Positions 15,962-24,819 of a stretch of DNA of 43,406 nt are shown here, piece by piece. Under the pieces are notes generated by a model that was not told the DNA's origin, did not search any database, and saw only the letters and a program-made list of their open reading frames with translations. Made by a program: the position numbers and the translations under genes. Within the stretch, counting starts at the first letter, position 1. Each line of letters opens with the position of its first letter. The DNA comes from Lachnospiraceae bacterium (GTDB lineage: Bacteria > Bacillota > Clostridia > Lachnospirales > Lachnospiraceae), in the NCBI GenBank assembly GCA_015056725.1, contig SVFS01000015.1:1-43406 (forward strand). Reading direction: 5' to 3'.

Positions 15962-16005
15962 AAAAAAGAGCCTTATTTCACGGATTGTTCCGCAAAATAA
16001 GACTC
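15962..16005 (-). terminator. Terminator of the Gabija-like operon
   Basis: GAG/CTC, CTTATTT/AAATAAG and CGG/CCG form a long stem with two small internal loops, followed on the minus strand by six T residues (15962-15967). It lies 17 bp after the helicase stop codon and isolates that operon from the recombinase promoter. Confidence 0.85.
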
Positions 16006-16021
16006 TCTCAATAACTTCTTA

Positions 16022-18085
16022 CTAATTAGGATTTTGATTCTCCCATACACTTACATCGCCAAAAATATTATCAAACATCTCTTTTTTACTTTGATAATCC
16101 CCAGTATATAGAATTCGCAAATTTATGCGAGCTCTAGTTGCTGCAACATAAAGCAAATTACGAGCTTTTCTATACTTTTCTGCTTCATCATCAAGCAATT
16201 CGCGATTGTATCCAATAAAATAATTATCAAAATACGTTCTGCTTTGTCCAAACGAATCACCAAAAATCATTATGACGTTATCATATTCCAATCCTTTTGT
16301 TCCATGAAAAGTGTGATAAATAATATCATCGTCATAATCCCTATTGATGTATCGATACCAACGCCATATTATTTCTCCCTTCATATTTAACAGGGTTTCC
16401 ATTTTCTCTTCTGTATCGTCAATATTTTGAAAAAGCACTTGCTTTACAATAGTTATAAAAGTATCTAAAGAAAAATTTTCAATTCCCGTTATTCCATCTA
16501 TTGCCGCATCTACTATTTCTTTCTCCTTTTTTTCTAATAGTACTCGACTCACTTCGTTTTTAAATTTCTCAAGTTCCACTATTAATTCCTTTAAAGTCGT
16601 TGCTTTCATTTCCTTTAAAGCACTTACAATTTTAGCAACGCTTTCGATATCTAAAGAAATAAGCAAGTCTTTACTAATAACATCCAAAAGAGGTGTATCT
16701 TCTACTTGTGACTGCAAATAGAACTCGGCCATATTATAAATATACCGTTCTATCTCTCCTAATTTGTTAACATCATTACTTAATAGTTCTGTTGCTACAA
16801 TGTCATAATTCGTTTTATAAAACGGTGTTGTACTGAACCAATCATAAAGTTCTGCCAATCCTGCATGTCCGGCCACAATTTTATTAATCAGTAAAAAGCA
16901 ATGCACCGTTTTATCATCTAAAGATGCCTCTTTCATTTCCATGCTATTCGCACATATAAAATCTTCTATATCCTCTTCCTTACCGTAGAAAACTTTCACG
17001 CTTCCCCCCGATGCATCTTGATACACCGATCGTTGTTCGATATCATCATTCCTTATCTTGTTTGCTAACGTTATTATTTCATCACACGAACGGCGATTAT
17101 ATATCTTATTGATATGCTGATATTCTCTACAATAATCTTCTATCCTCATACCAATTCCAGCATCATAAATATTCTGAACAGAATCTCCAAAATATCCCAC
17201 AAATACCGGATGTTTTATCTCCTTTGAGTAATTCATAATTTCCGCAAGAATACTTACAACCAACTCACTAGTATCTTGATATTCATCAATAAAGAAGTAC
17301 GGATATTTATCTGCAATAAATCTTTTTAGTTCATCATATTTACATATAATTCGCTTTGAATATACGAGGAGTGTATCGTGACTTATTTTCATATAATGCA
17401 AATAATCCTTATTACTTCTTGCATCATACTTTACCTCTGTATAGCCTTTTTCTGCATTCTCTATTGCATAAATACACTGCTGATATTTACCCACTCTGAT
17501 TATTTTTGAACAAGTTTTACTAAATTCCTTTACATTACCAATTTTCGCATTGAAGGTAGGAAAAATAATGCCAAACTGGTTTCTAAATTCATTTGCACCA
17601 AGATTATATATTGCAAAAAATTCTTTCTGCTTTTCAACTAACAGATTAGACATTTCCGCTTTCTGTTCTTCCATCAAACCTGAATATACTACATTTTCTT
17701 CAATCTCACATTGTAATTTCGCAATTTGTTCTTTAAGATATTCAAGATGAATCATAACGAGTTCTTCTTGATACTCCTTGATAATTTCCCACAAACGTTC
17801 ATGAATTGTAGAAACTAATACCAACTCCGTATTTCCAAGACGATTTTTAATTTCATTTGCAGCAACATTTGTATAGGTAATACATATCGCTTTTTGATTA
17901 TGATATTTTAATTCCTTTTCCTTCTCACAGCAAACATGTTTTAAGCATTCAATAAGCGCATATGTCTTTCCTGCTCCCGCACCTGCATTAAAGATTAAAC
18001 TTTGTTTACCATCTATGCAAAATAGCAATTCTTCTATTATCGAATTTTCTTCCGCTTGACGCTTTGGGTCTACTATACTTAACAT
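16022..18085 (-). CDS. gajB: UvrD-like helicase, Gabija GajB-type
   Basis: A 687-residue superfamily 1 helicase with Walker A FNAGAGAGKTYAL (residues 32-44), motif Ia ICITYTNVAANEI, Walker B YFFIDEYQDTSELV, motif V HTFHGTKGLEYDNVI and motif VI LLYVAATRARINL. GajB proteins are usually about 500 residues, so this one is long. It is paired with an OLD-family nuclease directly upstream, the Gabija arrangement, in which the complex degrades or nicks invading DNA. The ATG at 18085 has GGAGG six bases upstream and lies 11 bp after the gajA stop. An in-frame TTG at 18100 lacks a ribosome site. An orphan class 2 OLD/helicase pair is the alternative description. Confidence 0.85.
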   Translation of the reverse strand: MLSIVDPKRQAEENSIIEELLFCIDGKQSLIFNAGAGAGKTYALIECLKHVCCEKEKELKYHNQKAICITYTNVAANEIKNRLGNTELVLVSTIHERLWEIIKEYQEELVMIHLEYLKEQIAKLQCEIEENVVYSGLMEEQKAEMSNLLVEKQKEFFAIYNLGANEFRNQFGIIFPTFNAKIGNVKEFSKTCSKIIRVGKYQQCIYAIENAEKGYTEVKYDARSNKDYLHYMKISHDTLLVYSKRIICKYDELKRFIADKYPYFFIDEYQDTSELVVSILAEIMNYSKEIKHPVFVGYFGDSVQNIYDAGIGMRIEDYCREYQHINKIYNRRSCDEIITLANKIRNDDIEQRSVYQDASGGSVKVFYGKEEDIEDFICANSMEMKEASLDDKTVHCFLLINKIVAGHAGLAELYDWFSTTPFYKTNYDIVATELLSNDVNKLGEIERYIYNMAEFYLQSQVEDTPLLDVISKDLLISLDIESVAKIVSALKEMKATTLKELIVELEKFKNEVSRVLLEKKEKEIVDAAIDGITGIENFSLDTFITIVKQVLFQNIDDTEEKMETLLNMKGEIIWRWYRYINRDYDDDIIYHTFHGTKGLEYDNVIMIFGDSFGQSRTYFDNYFIGYNRELLDDEAEKYRKARNLLYVAATRARINLRILYTGDYQSKKEMFDNIFGDVSVWENQNPN

Positions 18086-18096
18086 CCTTGCCCTCC

Positions 18097-20109
18097 TCAA
18101 ATTGCTTTCTTTATATACTCCAATGCATCTTGCAAATACTTCGGTAACACTGGAGCATCTCCATCCTCCACAAGCAACTTGTATAAGATAGAACTCGAGA
18201 ATTCACTTTTTGAATCTGACAATTTTCTCTGCCACTTATACGCCATACTACTATTATTATCATAGTTAACCGGATCCCCAACAATTTCTGTATAAATCCT
18301 TGGTTTGATTTCTTTAAGCACATCATTAACCATTATATTTTTCTTATTTGTAGCAATAAAAGCTTCTTCAAAACTTGTTCTATACAAAGAATCAACGCAA
18401 TCTTGAAAAAATACTGCAATATTTTCGCATGTAATTGGCCATGTAATTTTTTCTATGTCCTTTGTTCCAAAGAAATGCTCTATCGTTTTATTCGTTGTTT
18501 TTCGGTCTACTAATGAATTGATAGAAATATACCCTTTTTTCTCTACATCGCTTCGTTCAATATCCAAGTCCGTAATAATAGCTGCCGGAACCCCCAATGT
18601 CTTGAGCATATTCTCATAAACAAATGCATGTGCACCATCTATTTTTACAATGGTTATATACCTATGATTCAATTTCGACTCTGCAGCTATATAGTATGGT
18701 AGAATAGCATTTTCCGTTATACCTTCAACAAAAATAACTGCATCTGAAAATAATGCATCTGATACGCCAAATTTAATATGCTTTTTGATAAACTTAAACT
18801 GCTCTTCTGCATCGTTACCGGTTGGTGTCACTGCTTTATCATTAAGCAAAATTGATACCGATTTCCCCTCTCTTTCTGTAATATAATTGATATTGTTAAA
18901 AGTACCACCTGTTTGGATTTTGCTGTTAACAATATGTGATGAATGTGTTGTTATTATCAGCTGACTATTTACATGCTTATCTTTCGCTTCAAGCAATATA
19001 TTCACTGCATCATTTATGTATTGGATGAACAATTCCTGCATCTGAGGATGCATATGCGTTTCTGGTTCCTCTATACTGATAAGGTTAACCTTGCTATTGA
19101 AAGAACTTTCTGGATACTTTTCAATATAATCTATCAACTGTGCAATAATCATCATTAAGTTACTATACCCTAAGCCAAACTGGTTTTCCGGAATATTTTT
19201 ATCACCCTCAACATATTCATAGCGAATAAGATTTTCCATCAATTTTCTAAATGTAATATCCGCGCATAAATTTACTTGCACGGAATTCCCTGATATAATT
19301 TTTCCCAAGGATGTGTTAATATCTTTTGTGTGTGTTGCGTCTATATTCTGTGTAAGTTTTTCGTTAATTGAGTCAAGATCGCTCTCTATTTGTTCTTTGT
19401 CAGCTGAAAATGTATTTTCATAACGATATTTCACAATACGATTAAACGCAGCCGACAGAGCATTTCCAGATTCAATATTAGTAACCAAAATAGGAACAAA
19501 CTCTACTAATTGATTCAGTTTAAACTTTTCTACTTTTTTCCCTCTTGCATTATAATAATTTAACTTAAACAACGAAATTTTATCTTCAATTATGTTACTT
19601 AATTCATATAACGGGTTAAAATTTTTCTTTTCCTTCCGAAATGCTGTTTTTACAGCATTAATGAATGCTTCTTCCTCTGTCAATTCAAATTTAATAGAAA
19701 TTACAACCTGTGTAGTCTCCACTCCACCAATTGTTAAAAAAGGAATTATATTTGTAACATAATCATCTTTTCCCTTATCAAGGCCAATCACCACCTCAAA
19801 TTCAATTGATGGTAAAGTACTAAAATCTCCCAGTTGATATTTCTGTGCAATTTCTTTGAGATAATCAATATTAAAATCCTTTAACCCAAATTTATCATTA
19901 CGATTTACCAACTTATCTAAAGCCTGAATTATTGTCGTTTTTCCTGCATTATTTTTCCCAACGACTAATGTAACCGTAGATGCAACATTAACATCTTCAG
20001 ATACATCCTGCTTTCGCTTTTCATAAGATTCCGCATCTGCCAACTCAATTACGTTTTCAGTTGTTCTAAACTTACGAAAATTGTGTAACTTTATTGCTTT
20101 AAAATACAT
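18097..20109 (-). CDS. gajA: OLD-family ATP-dependent nuclease, Gabija GajA-type
   Basis: A 670-residue protein with an ABC-type ATPase followed by a TOPRIM nuclease domain. Walker A is VVGKNNAGKTT (49-59), a signature-like FGLGYSNLMMII follows near 311, Walker B is LISIEEPETHMHP (343-355), and the H-loop is IITTHSSHIV. The TOPRIM acidic residues are E462 in IFVEGITEN and D514/D516 in ITDLDIE. The order and the adjacent UvrD-like gene match Gabija GajA, in which nucleotide depletion during phage replication activates the nuclease. The ATG has AGGAG upstream. The protein is about 90 residues longer than the founding GajA. Confidence 0.87.
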   Translation of the reverse strand: MYFKAIKLHNFRKFRTTENVIELADAESYEKRKQDVSEDVNVASTVTLVVGKNNAGKTTIIQALDKLVNRNDKFGLKDFNIDYLKEIAQKYQLGDFSTLPSIEFEVVIGLDKGKDDYVTNIIPFLTIGGVETTQVVISIKFELTEEEAFINAVKTAFRKEKKNFNPLYELSNIIEDKISLFKLNYYNARGKKVEKFKLNQLVEFVPILVTNIESGNALSAAFNRIVKYRYENTFSADKEQIESDLDSINEKLTQNIDATHTKDINTSLGKIISGNSVQVNLCADITFRKLMENLIRYEYVEGDKNIPENQFGLGYSNLMMIIAQLIDYIEKYPESSFNSKVNLISIEEPETHMHPQMQELFIQYINDAVNILLEAKDKHVNSQLIITTHSSHIVNSKIQTGGTFNNINYITEREGKSVSILLNDKAVTPTGNDAEEQFKFIKKHIKFGVSDALFSDAVIFVEGITENAILPYYIAAESKLNHRYITIVKIDGAHAFVYENMLKTLGVPAAIITDLDIERSDVEKKGYISINSLVDRKTTNKTIEHFFGTKDIEKITWPITCENIAVFFQDCVDSLYRTSFEEAFIATNKKNIMVNDVLKEIKPRIYTEIVGDPVNYDNNSSMAYKWQRKLSDSKSEFSSSILYKLLVEDGDAPVLPKYLQDALEYIKKAI

Positions 20110-20143
20110 TCATCATTCTCCTTTGTCTATTGATGCTTCTCAA

Positions 20144-20788
20144 TTAATTTACCTTACATCGTATCTCTCCCACCAACCTATGCACCGTAGTACCTGGACA
20201 CATCTCCAATGGTTTCGTTTTGCCTTCTCTTTCGCACTGCTCCAACTTCTGTTGCGCTATCTGTATTGCCTTTTCTTCGTCACCTGCCATGCAAAGTTTT
20301 CCATACATCTTTTCATCTGCTTTAGAATACTTTTGTCCGGTTTTACTCTCGTATACTCTTCCAAACTCTGAACAACAAGCCCAAGAATCTTGAATGGCTG
20401 GCATAGCACCAAAGTAAGCATACATCCAAATTTCAAAGCATGGATTAGACCAGCCTACTTCTATGTCTTTACGCTCTGCTTCAGCGATAATATCATCAAA
20501 TCCTTGCACCTGATCTCTATCAAACACAATCCATGGAATACGGAACTGTGCTTCATATGCCGTAAGCTCCTGACATTTATCAATCATAGCTCGAGTCTTT
20601 GTTTCGACAACCTTAATCACAAGTTTGTTTCTAACCGCTTCTGGCAATGCCTGATGAAGTCCATTAAAGAAACAACGCTCTGTAGCTTCTGTATCTGTGA
20701 CAATTAAATAGTACCCTAATTCTGGAACCTTAAATTGTTTCTTCTGCTCTCGTGGTTTTCTATTACCTGTTCTATCTTTTTTCGCCAT
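20144..20788 (-). CDS. rloB: RloB-family protein (AbiLii-like effector)
   Basis: A 214-residue protein with the RloB pattern: LIVTDTEATERCFFNGL near residue 28, IVFDRDQVQGFDD (D90, D92) and EVGWSNPCFEIWMYAYF (E119). The spaced acidic residues suggest a TOPRIM-like metal centre. It lies 2 bp downstream of an AAA ATPase gene whose last codons supply its AGGAGG ribosome site, so the two are tightly coupled. RloA/RloB-type pairs include the lactococcal AbiL abortive-infection system and are conceptually like PARIS (ATPase plus TOPRIM effector). An anti-phage role is inferred from this and from the neighbouring Gabija genes. Confidence 0.83.
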   Translation of the reverse strand: MAKKDRTGNRKPREQKKQFKVPELGYYLIVTDTEATERCFFNGLHQALPEAVRNKLVIKVVETKTRAMIDKCQELTAYEAQFRIPWIVFDRDQVQGFDDIIAEAERKDIEVGWSNPCFEIWMYAYFGAMPAIQDSWACCSEFGRVYESKTGQKYSKADEKMYGKLCMAGDEEKAIQIAQQKLEQCEREGKTKPLEMCPGTTVHRLVGEIRCKVN

Positions 20789-20790
20789 GC

Positions 20791-22104
20791 TTAGTCCTCC
20801 TTTTTCTGAGGTGATAAGCCAGTTCCTTCAGTCACTTGAACAAGTGCATCCTTAAAAATATCTAATGCCTTAAGCATCGGAATTGCTCCATACTTTCCAA
20901 CCATATAATTCTTCTCATAACTTTCATCCTTACGAATACGAACCCCATCTTCATCCACAAAATCTGCCAATGAGTACAGTGAAGAAACGCCTCTTTCATC
21001 CTTTTCCACAAACCAAATTTCATCACGACGTAACAACTGATTTGACAACTGCCATGTATCATGTGTTGTAAAAATAAGCTGTGCATGATTCTTGTTAATT
21101 TCCGGATTCAAGAATGTAAGCAAGAAGTTTCTTACAAGTAAAGGATGCAAACGTGCATTTAATTCATCAATGAAGAATACACTTCCCTTTTCCAATACTT
21201 CTTGCAATTCTGGATATAAAGCAAACATCTTCAATGTTCCTGCCGACTCTAAACTCAAAGGAATCTCTGCCATTTCATCCGAATCAATCTTCTTATGAAG
21301 AGCGTTGATTTTAAAACTTTCATCCTTGGAGTCTCCATCACCCGGAACCTTTTCTACTCTAAAATCTCTGATATGCTCATCAAAAGATGCAAAATATTCC
21401 ACAACCTTCTGTTGAACATTCTTATCCTCTACAAATCCCTTTGGTAATCTACGAGACAAGAAGAAGTTTGTAACAGGATCTCCAAAATCAGCAAACTCAT
21501 TTGCCAAGAACCAATCTCTAATGTCCTTGCACTTTCCAACCTTCAACTTCGCACCCAAAGAAATAATAAGAACTTGCTTTTCCAATGCAACCTGAATATT
21601 ATCTCTACTACTCTTAGGGAATCCTGACAAATCCAACTCTTCATCAGATGTTCCACGATAAAATACAGTGTTATACTTTCGAGCCGTCTTTGCTTTCACA
21701 TTTAACCACTCTTCAGTTACACCTTCCTTATTGATACAGAAACCATAATTATATGTCTTTTCAGCCTTATCTCCCGGCAATGTAAAATACACTTCAAAAC
21801 TTGATTCCGCATCAGCAGATGTAGAATCAAAGAGGAATGGTGTCGGTCTGAACTGTTCAAACTTTTCCTCTTCACCACCATATCTGAACGATTCAGCAAC
21901 ATAGTCTGACATATACTCAAAAGCATTATATATATTAGACTTTCCGCTTGCATTTGCACCATAAATGGCAGCAACCGGCAATATCTTCTCACTACCAATA
22001 GTTACAACTCTGTCCGAAAACTCTGTCATCTTAGCAGCAGACAAATCCAAAGTAGCCTCTTCTCTAAATGATTTGAAATTTTTGAAATTGAATTGTATTA
22101 ACAT
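20791..22104 (-). CDS. AAA ATPase paired with RloB (AbiLi/RloA-like)
   Basis: A 437-residue SMC/ABC-like ATPase: N-terminal FNFKNFKSFREEATLDLSA, Walker A IYGANASGKSNIYNAF (47-62), Walker B VFFIDELNARLHPLLVRNFL near 315 and switch histidine FTTHDTWQL. Such ATPases act as sensors that hold or release a partner effector, here the RloB protein encoded 2 bp downstream. The ATG follows GGTGAGG, and a good sigma-A promoter (TTGATT-16-TATAAT, 22136-22163) lies just upstream. Confidence 0.83.
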   Translation of the reverse strand: MLIQFNFKNFKSFREEATLDLSAAKMTEFSDRVVTIGSEKILPVAAIYGANASGKSNIYNAFEYMSDYVAESFRYGGEEEKFEQFRPTPFLFDSTSADAESSFEVYFTLPGDKAEKTYNYGFCINKEGVTEEWLNVKAKTARKYNTVFYRGTSDEELDLSGFPKSSRDNIQVALEKQVLIISLGAKLKVGKCKDIRDWFLANEFADFGDPVTNFFLSRRLPKGFVEDKNVQQKVVEYFASFDEHIRDFRVEKVPGDGDSKDESFKINALHKKIDSDEMAEIPLSLESAGTLKMFALYPELQEVLEKGSVFFIDELNARLHPLLVRNFLLTFLNPEINKNHAQLIFTTHDTWQLSNQLLRRDEIWFVEKDERGVSSLYSLADFVDEDGVRIRKDESYEKNYMVGKYGAIPMLKALDIFKDALVQVTEGTGLSPQKKED

Positions 22105-22135
22105 AATTGCTACCTCACCTTCTTTTCTACTTTCT

Positions 22136-22163
22136 ATTATATACAGTTTTTAATAAAAATCAA
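22136..22163 (-). promoter_or_regulatory. Sigma-A promoter of the RloB/ATPase pair
   Basis: Minus-strand TTGATT (22158-22163) and TATAAT (22136-22141) are separated by 16 bp, 32 bp upstream of the ATPase start codon. Confidence 0.65.
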
Positions 22164-22228
22164 CATTTAAATGTGACTTTTTCTCATTTTACCGTATTTT
22201 ATCTTCAAAATCCATAAAGAATAGAAAA

Positions 22229-22250
22229 AGCAAGGCATTTCTACCTTGCT
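22229..22250 (-). terminator. Terminator after the membrane protein gene (copy 1)
   Basis: AGCAAGG (22229-22235) pairs with CCTTGCT (22244-22250); on the minus strand TTTTTCT follows. A near-identical hairpin occurs at 24291-24312, so it is either duplicated or a repeated terminator cassette. Confidence 0.75.
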
Positions 22251-22281
22251 CTTCATTTGATTTCTATCACTTTTTCTTCTT

Positions 22282-24204
22282 TTACACAAATAGCGTAAAA
22301 TTTGTCCTATCCAGATGCCATGTAATGTTAGCATGGAATCTCTGCGTATGCTTATCTCCACGAATTGTTTCGTACTCAAATATAATATCTGTTTTATAAC
22401 TTTGGTCTGGATTATTAAAATTCAAAATTACGTATATTTCATCGTCAGGTCTTAAATAGTCAATTGGCAAATACACAGATGAAAAATTTTCGATTTTCAT
22501 TTTCAGATGTATAGCCGGACCAATACCAATATTCTCTATACGTAAATATGCCATTCCATTTCGAACCATCTTAATTTTATCATTCTGTATAGTTCCAAAA
22601 TCAAACGGCTTCCAACCCGAAAAATCGTATTTCTCCTCCTTAGCCTTAAAATACTCAAATGCATATGCACCTTCAACTGGTTCCTTTTCTTTTTCAATTG
22701 ATATATAGGGTAATACAGAGGCTCCTAATGCTTTTTTATTACTCCTTTTCGTAAATGCAATAGTAAGTAAAACCGATATAATTGTACCTTCTGCTCCGAT
22801 TATACTTCCAATCAAACCAACGTTTTCTTCAGCGTTTTCATTCCTAAATACAAAGTATAAACATATTAAGCAAACAGAGATACATACTCCAACCACAATT
22901 TCAATATAATTCTCGACAAATCTGCCTGCTTTTTCTCTAAAGCCTTCTCGCCTTATACGATGTAATTCTTCTCTTAATTCTTTATTATTCAGTTTGACAA
23001 CTTGAGGGTTATTTGCAGCATACTGCATAGCCTCATATTCTAACTGCCGAATTGTCTTCCCATTGATTACACCTTCTCCATCCTCGTTATATGTCATATT
23101 GTCAGGAATAACTATCTCTTTATCTTCTTTTCGGCTTTCCTCAATCTCGGTTTCTTTTAAATTTTTCTTTATGCTCACTATTTTTCCGAGAAAATAAGGT
23201 ATCAGTACTATGGTTCCCACAAACTCATATACTGTTTTTGTTACTTCTTCATATTCCCCATACTGAATAATAAGAAAGACTATGACATAACTGCACAGGC
23301 CTGCAGCCTGTGCTAACACATACATCCATTCGTTGTTTTTATGCCTGTTCCATAGCTTTCTTATATATTTATACAGCCCTCTTATGGGATCACAAATTGA
23401 TACAAGCACAACCGCAAACGTCATCCTAATGAGTATTTTGATTAACAAATATACCACGCGCCATATATCAAACAACAGCAATGGAATAGTCATAAGTATT
23501 TTATATATAATACCTTTCTTATTTCCCTGCCACAATTCAAAACTTCTTAGCCCTGTATATTTTTCTCCTTGCTGCCATGAATTATATATTCTACCTATTA
23601 ACTTCCTTAGCTTCCCTCCGACAAAACTAAACTTAATTGCTAATTTTTTCCCAATTATCCATAGATAGTATAAAAGAATATACAATCCCCCTAGTGCAAA
23701 TAAAAAATTAAAGTAGAACCATAAAAGCTGCATTCCAACTTTTAATATATCTTTATGAGCCAATATTATTTTATTGAGCATATCAACTACTGGTTGTGAT
23801 GAATTTACTGCAATCACCATCAACCACCACACCATATATGTATATATGAAATCTTTAATATCCGAAACTGAAAATGCTCTATTTTCTGGAACAAATATCA
23901 TTTTTATTATCTGTTTGACTGCTATATATACATAAACAACTCCATATATTCCAACAAACCAAATAGCAACTGTCTGATTGTTCTGAAGCACATTGAGAAA
24001 CAGCCAAATAACCGCAAGGATGATAGTAAACAAAATAACTAAGAACATAATTGTTTCACCAGTAGAACGCTTTGACTTACTTTCTGAGTTTTTCAGAGTA
24101 TCACCAATTTCTTTTCCACTTTCCACTATTTCTGTAATTACCCATATTGCCAATAATACTAGCACCATAATCGAATGAAAATATCCCCAAAAGACTCTAC
24201 CCAT
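22282..24204 (-). CDS. Multi-spanning membrane protein with C-terminal soluble domain, unknown
   Basis: I do not recognise the family. The 640-residue protein has about ten to eleven hydrophobic segments: a block of eight or nine in residues of about 1-370, a charged linker (about 375-455), then two more helices (YIEIVVGVCISVCLICLYFV and GLIGSIIGAEGTIISVLLTI). A soluble, beta-rich tail of about 150 residues follows, ending WHLDRTNFTLFV. The ATG at 24204 is preceded by GGAGG 14 bases upstream; a TTG at 24225 opens the frame earlier without a ribosome site. It sits upstream of the RloB and Gabija pairs but has its own terminator. Its place in a defence cluster makes a membrane effector or sensor possible, without direct evidence. 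Confidence 0.7.
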   Translation of the reverse strand: MGRVFWGYFHSIMVLVLLAIWVITEIVESGKEIGDTLKNSESKSKRSTGETIMFLVILFTIILAVIWLFLNVLQNNQTVAIWFVGIYGVVYVYIAVKQIIKMIFVPENRAFSVSDIKDFIYTYMVWWLMVIAVNSSQPVVDMLNKIILAHKDILKVGMQLLWFYFNFLFALGGLYILLYYLWIIGKKLAIKFSFVGGKLRKLIGRIYNSWQQGEKYTGLRSFELWQGNKKGIIYKILMTIPLLLFDIWRVVYLLIKILIRMTFAVVLVSICDPIRGLYKYIRKLWNRHKNNEWMYVLAQAAGLCSYVIVFLIIQYGEYEEVTKTVYEFVGTIVLIPYFLGKIVSIKKNLKETEIEESRKEDKEIVIPDNMTYNEDGEGVINGKTIRQLEYEAMQYAANNPQVVKLNNKELREELHRIRREGFREKAGRFVENYIEIVVGVCISVCLICLYFVFRNENAEENVGLIGSIIGAEGTIISVLLTIAFTKRSNKKALGASVLPYISIEKEKEPVEGAYAFEYFKAKEEKYDFSGWKPFDFGTIQNDKIKMVRNGMAYLRIENIGIGPAIHLKMKIENFSSVYLPIDYLRPDDEIYVILNFNNPDQSYKTDIIFEYETIRGDKHTQRFHANITWHLDRTNFTLFV

Positions 24205-24290
24205 CTCGCTTTCTTTTGCCTCCAAAATATATTTTCAATACTATCGGCATTTTCCTCGAATAAATTAAGTGACTCTTCAGCAACCCAAAA

Positions 24291-24312
24291 AGCAAGGCAT
24301 CTCTACCTTGCT
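24291..24312 (-). terminator. Terminator hairpin (copy 2)
   Basis: AGCAAGG (24291-24297)/CCTTGCT (24306-24312) with TTTTT following on the minus strand. It repeats the hairpin at 22229-22250, including most of the loop. The stop codon of the remnant ORF (24303-24305) lies inside it. Confidence 0.6.
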
Positions 24313-24579
24313 CTTCTACGTCTTATGCTCACCGGTTCTTCTACCATTTCCGCTTTCTCCGACTCTGTTATGTACTCACTCTCCTCTGCACACCTTAATG
24401 CAGCTTCTTCAATCGCTCGTTCTACCTTCCCGGCGTTTGCTTCAATCAAAAGCTTACACAAGAATTCAGCGGTATCCTCCGCCGAATTCGGATTATGAAA
24501 GCGATAATTCAATTTCCTTTGCTTCAAGCGGAATCTCCACCTCCTTCTCTTGCTTGTCCTTCTTTCCAATACTATGAGA
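24303..24579 (-). pseudogene. Remnant of a small acidic-helical gene, frameshifted
   Basis: Two reading frames seem to belong to one former gene. One (24579-24493) reads GKKDKQEKEVEIPLEAKEIE and stops. The other continues NSAEDTAEFLCKLLIEANAG and AIEEAALRCAEESEYITE to 24303. Neither has a start codon, and the switch falls near 24500. The 139-codon frame spanning to 24722 joins the second part to low-complexity upstream sequence and is not a real gene in my view. The function of the ancestor is unknown. Confidence 0.45.
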
Positions 24580-24819
24580 TTAATTCTCAGGTTATACCTG
24601 TTGTTTTCCTCACATTTAGTACTTAGGGTCAAAATGAACTGATTGCAAAAAAAGTTCAAAATTTTTTGTCTCCATTTAGAGAAAATATCAGTCTCTCTTT
24701 TTGAACTCGAAAAAACTCTCAACTACCCAGTCTCAAATTGTGAAGCAGCTACAAACCTAGTAAATATCAGGCTTTTCACGAAACGAGACTATTCTCACAA
24801 AATGAGACTGCACAAAAAT

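Noticed and set aside
24160-24300. Frame reading AEESLNLFEENADSIENIFW overlapping the membrane gene start
   Set aside because: It looks protein-like but has no start codon and opens just after a stop in the terminator hairpin; too short to support.
24580-24722. Upstream part of the 139-codon minus-strand frame
   Set aside because: Low-complexity, repeat-rich sequence without ribosome site; protein-like composition begins only near 24500.
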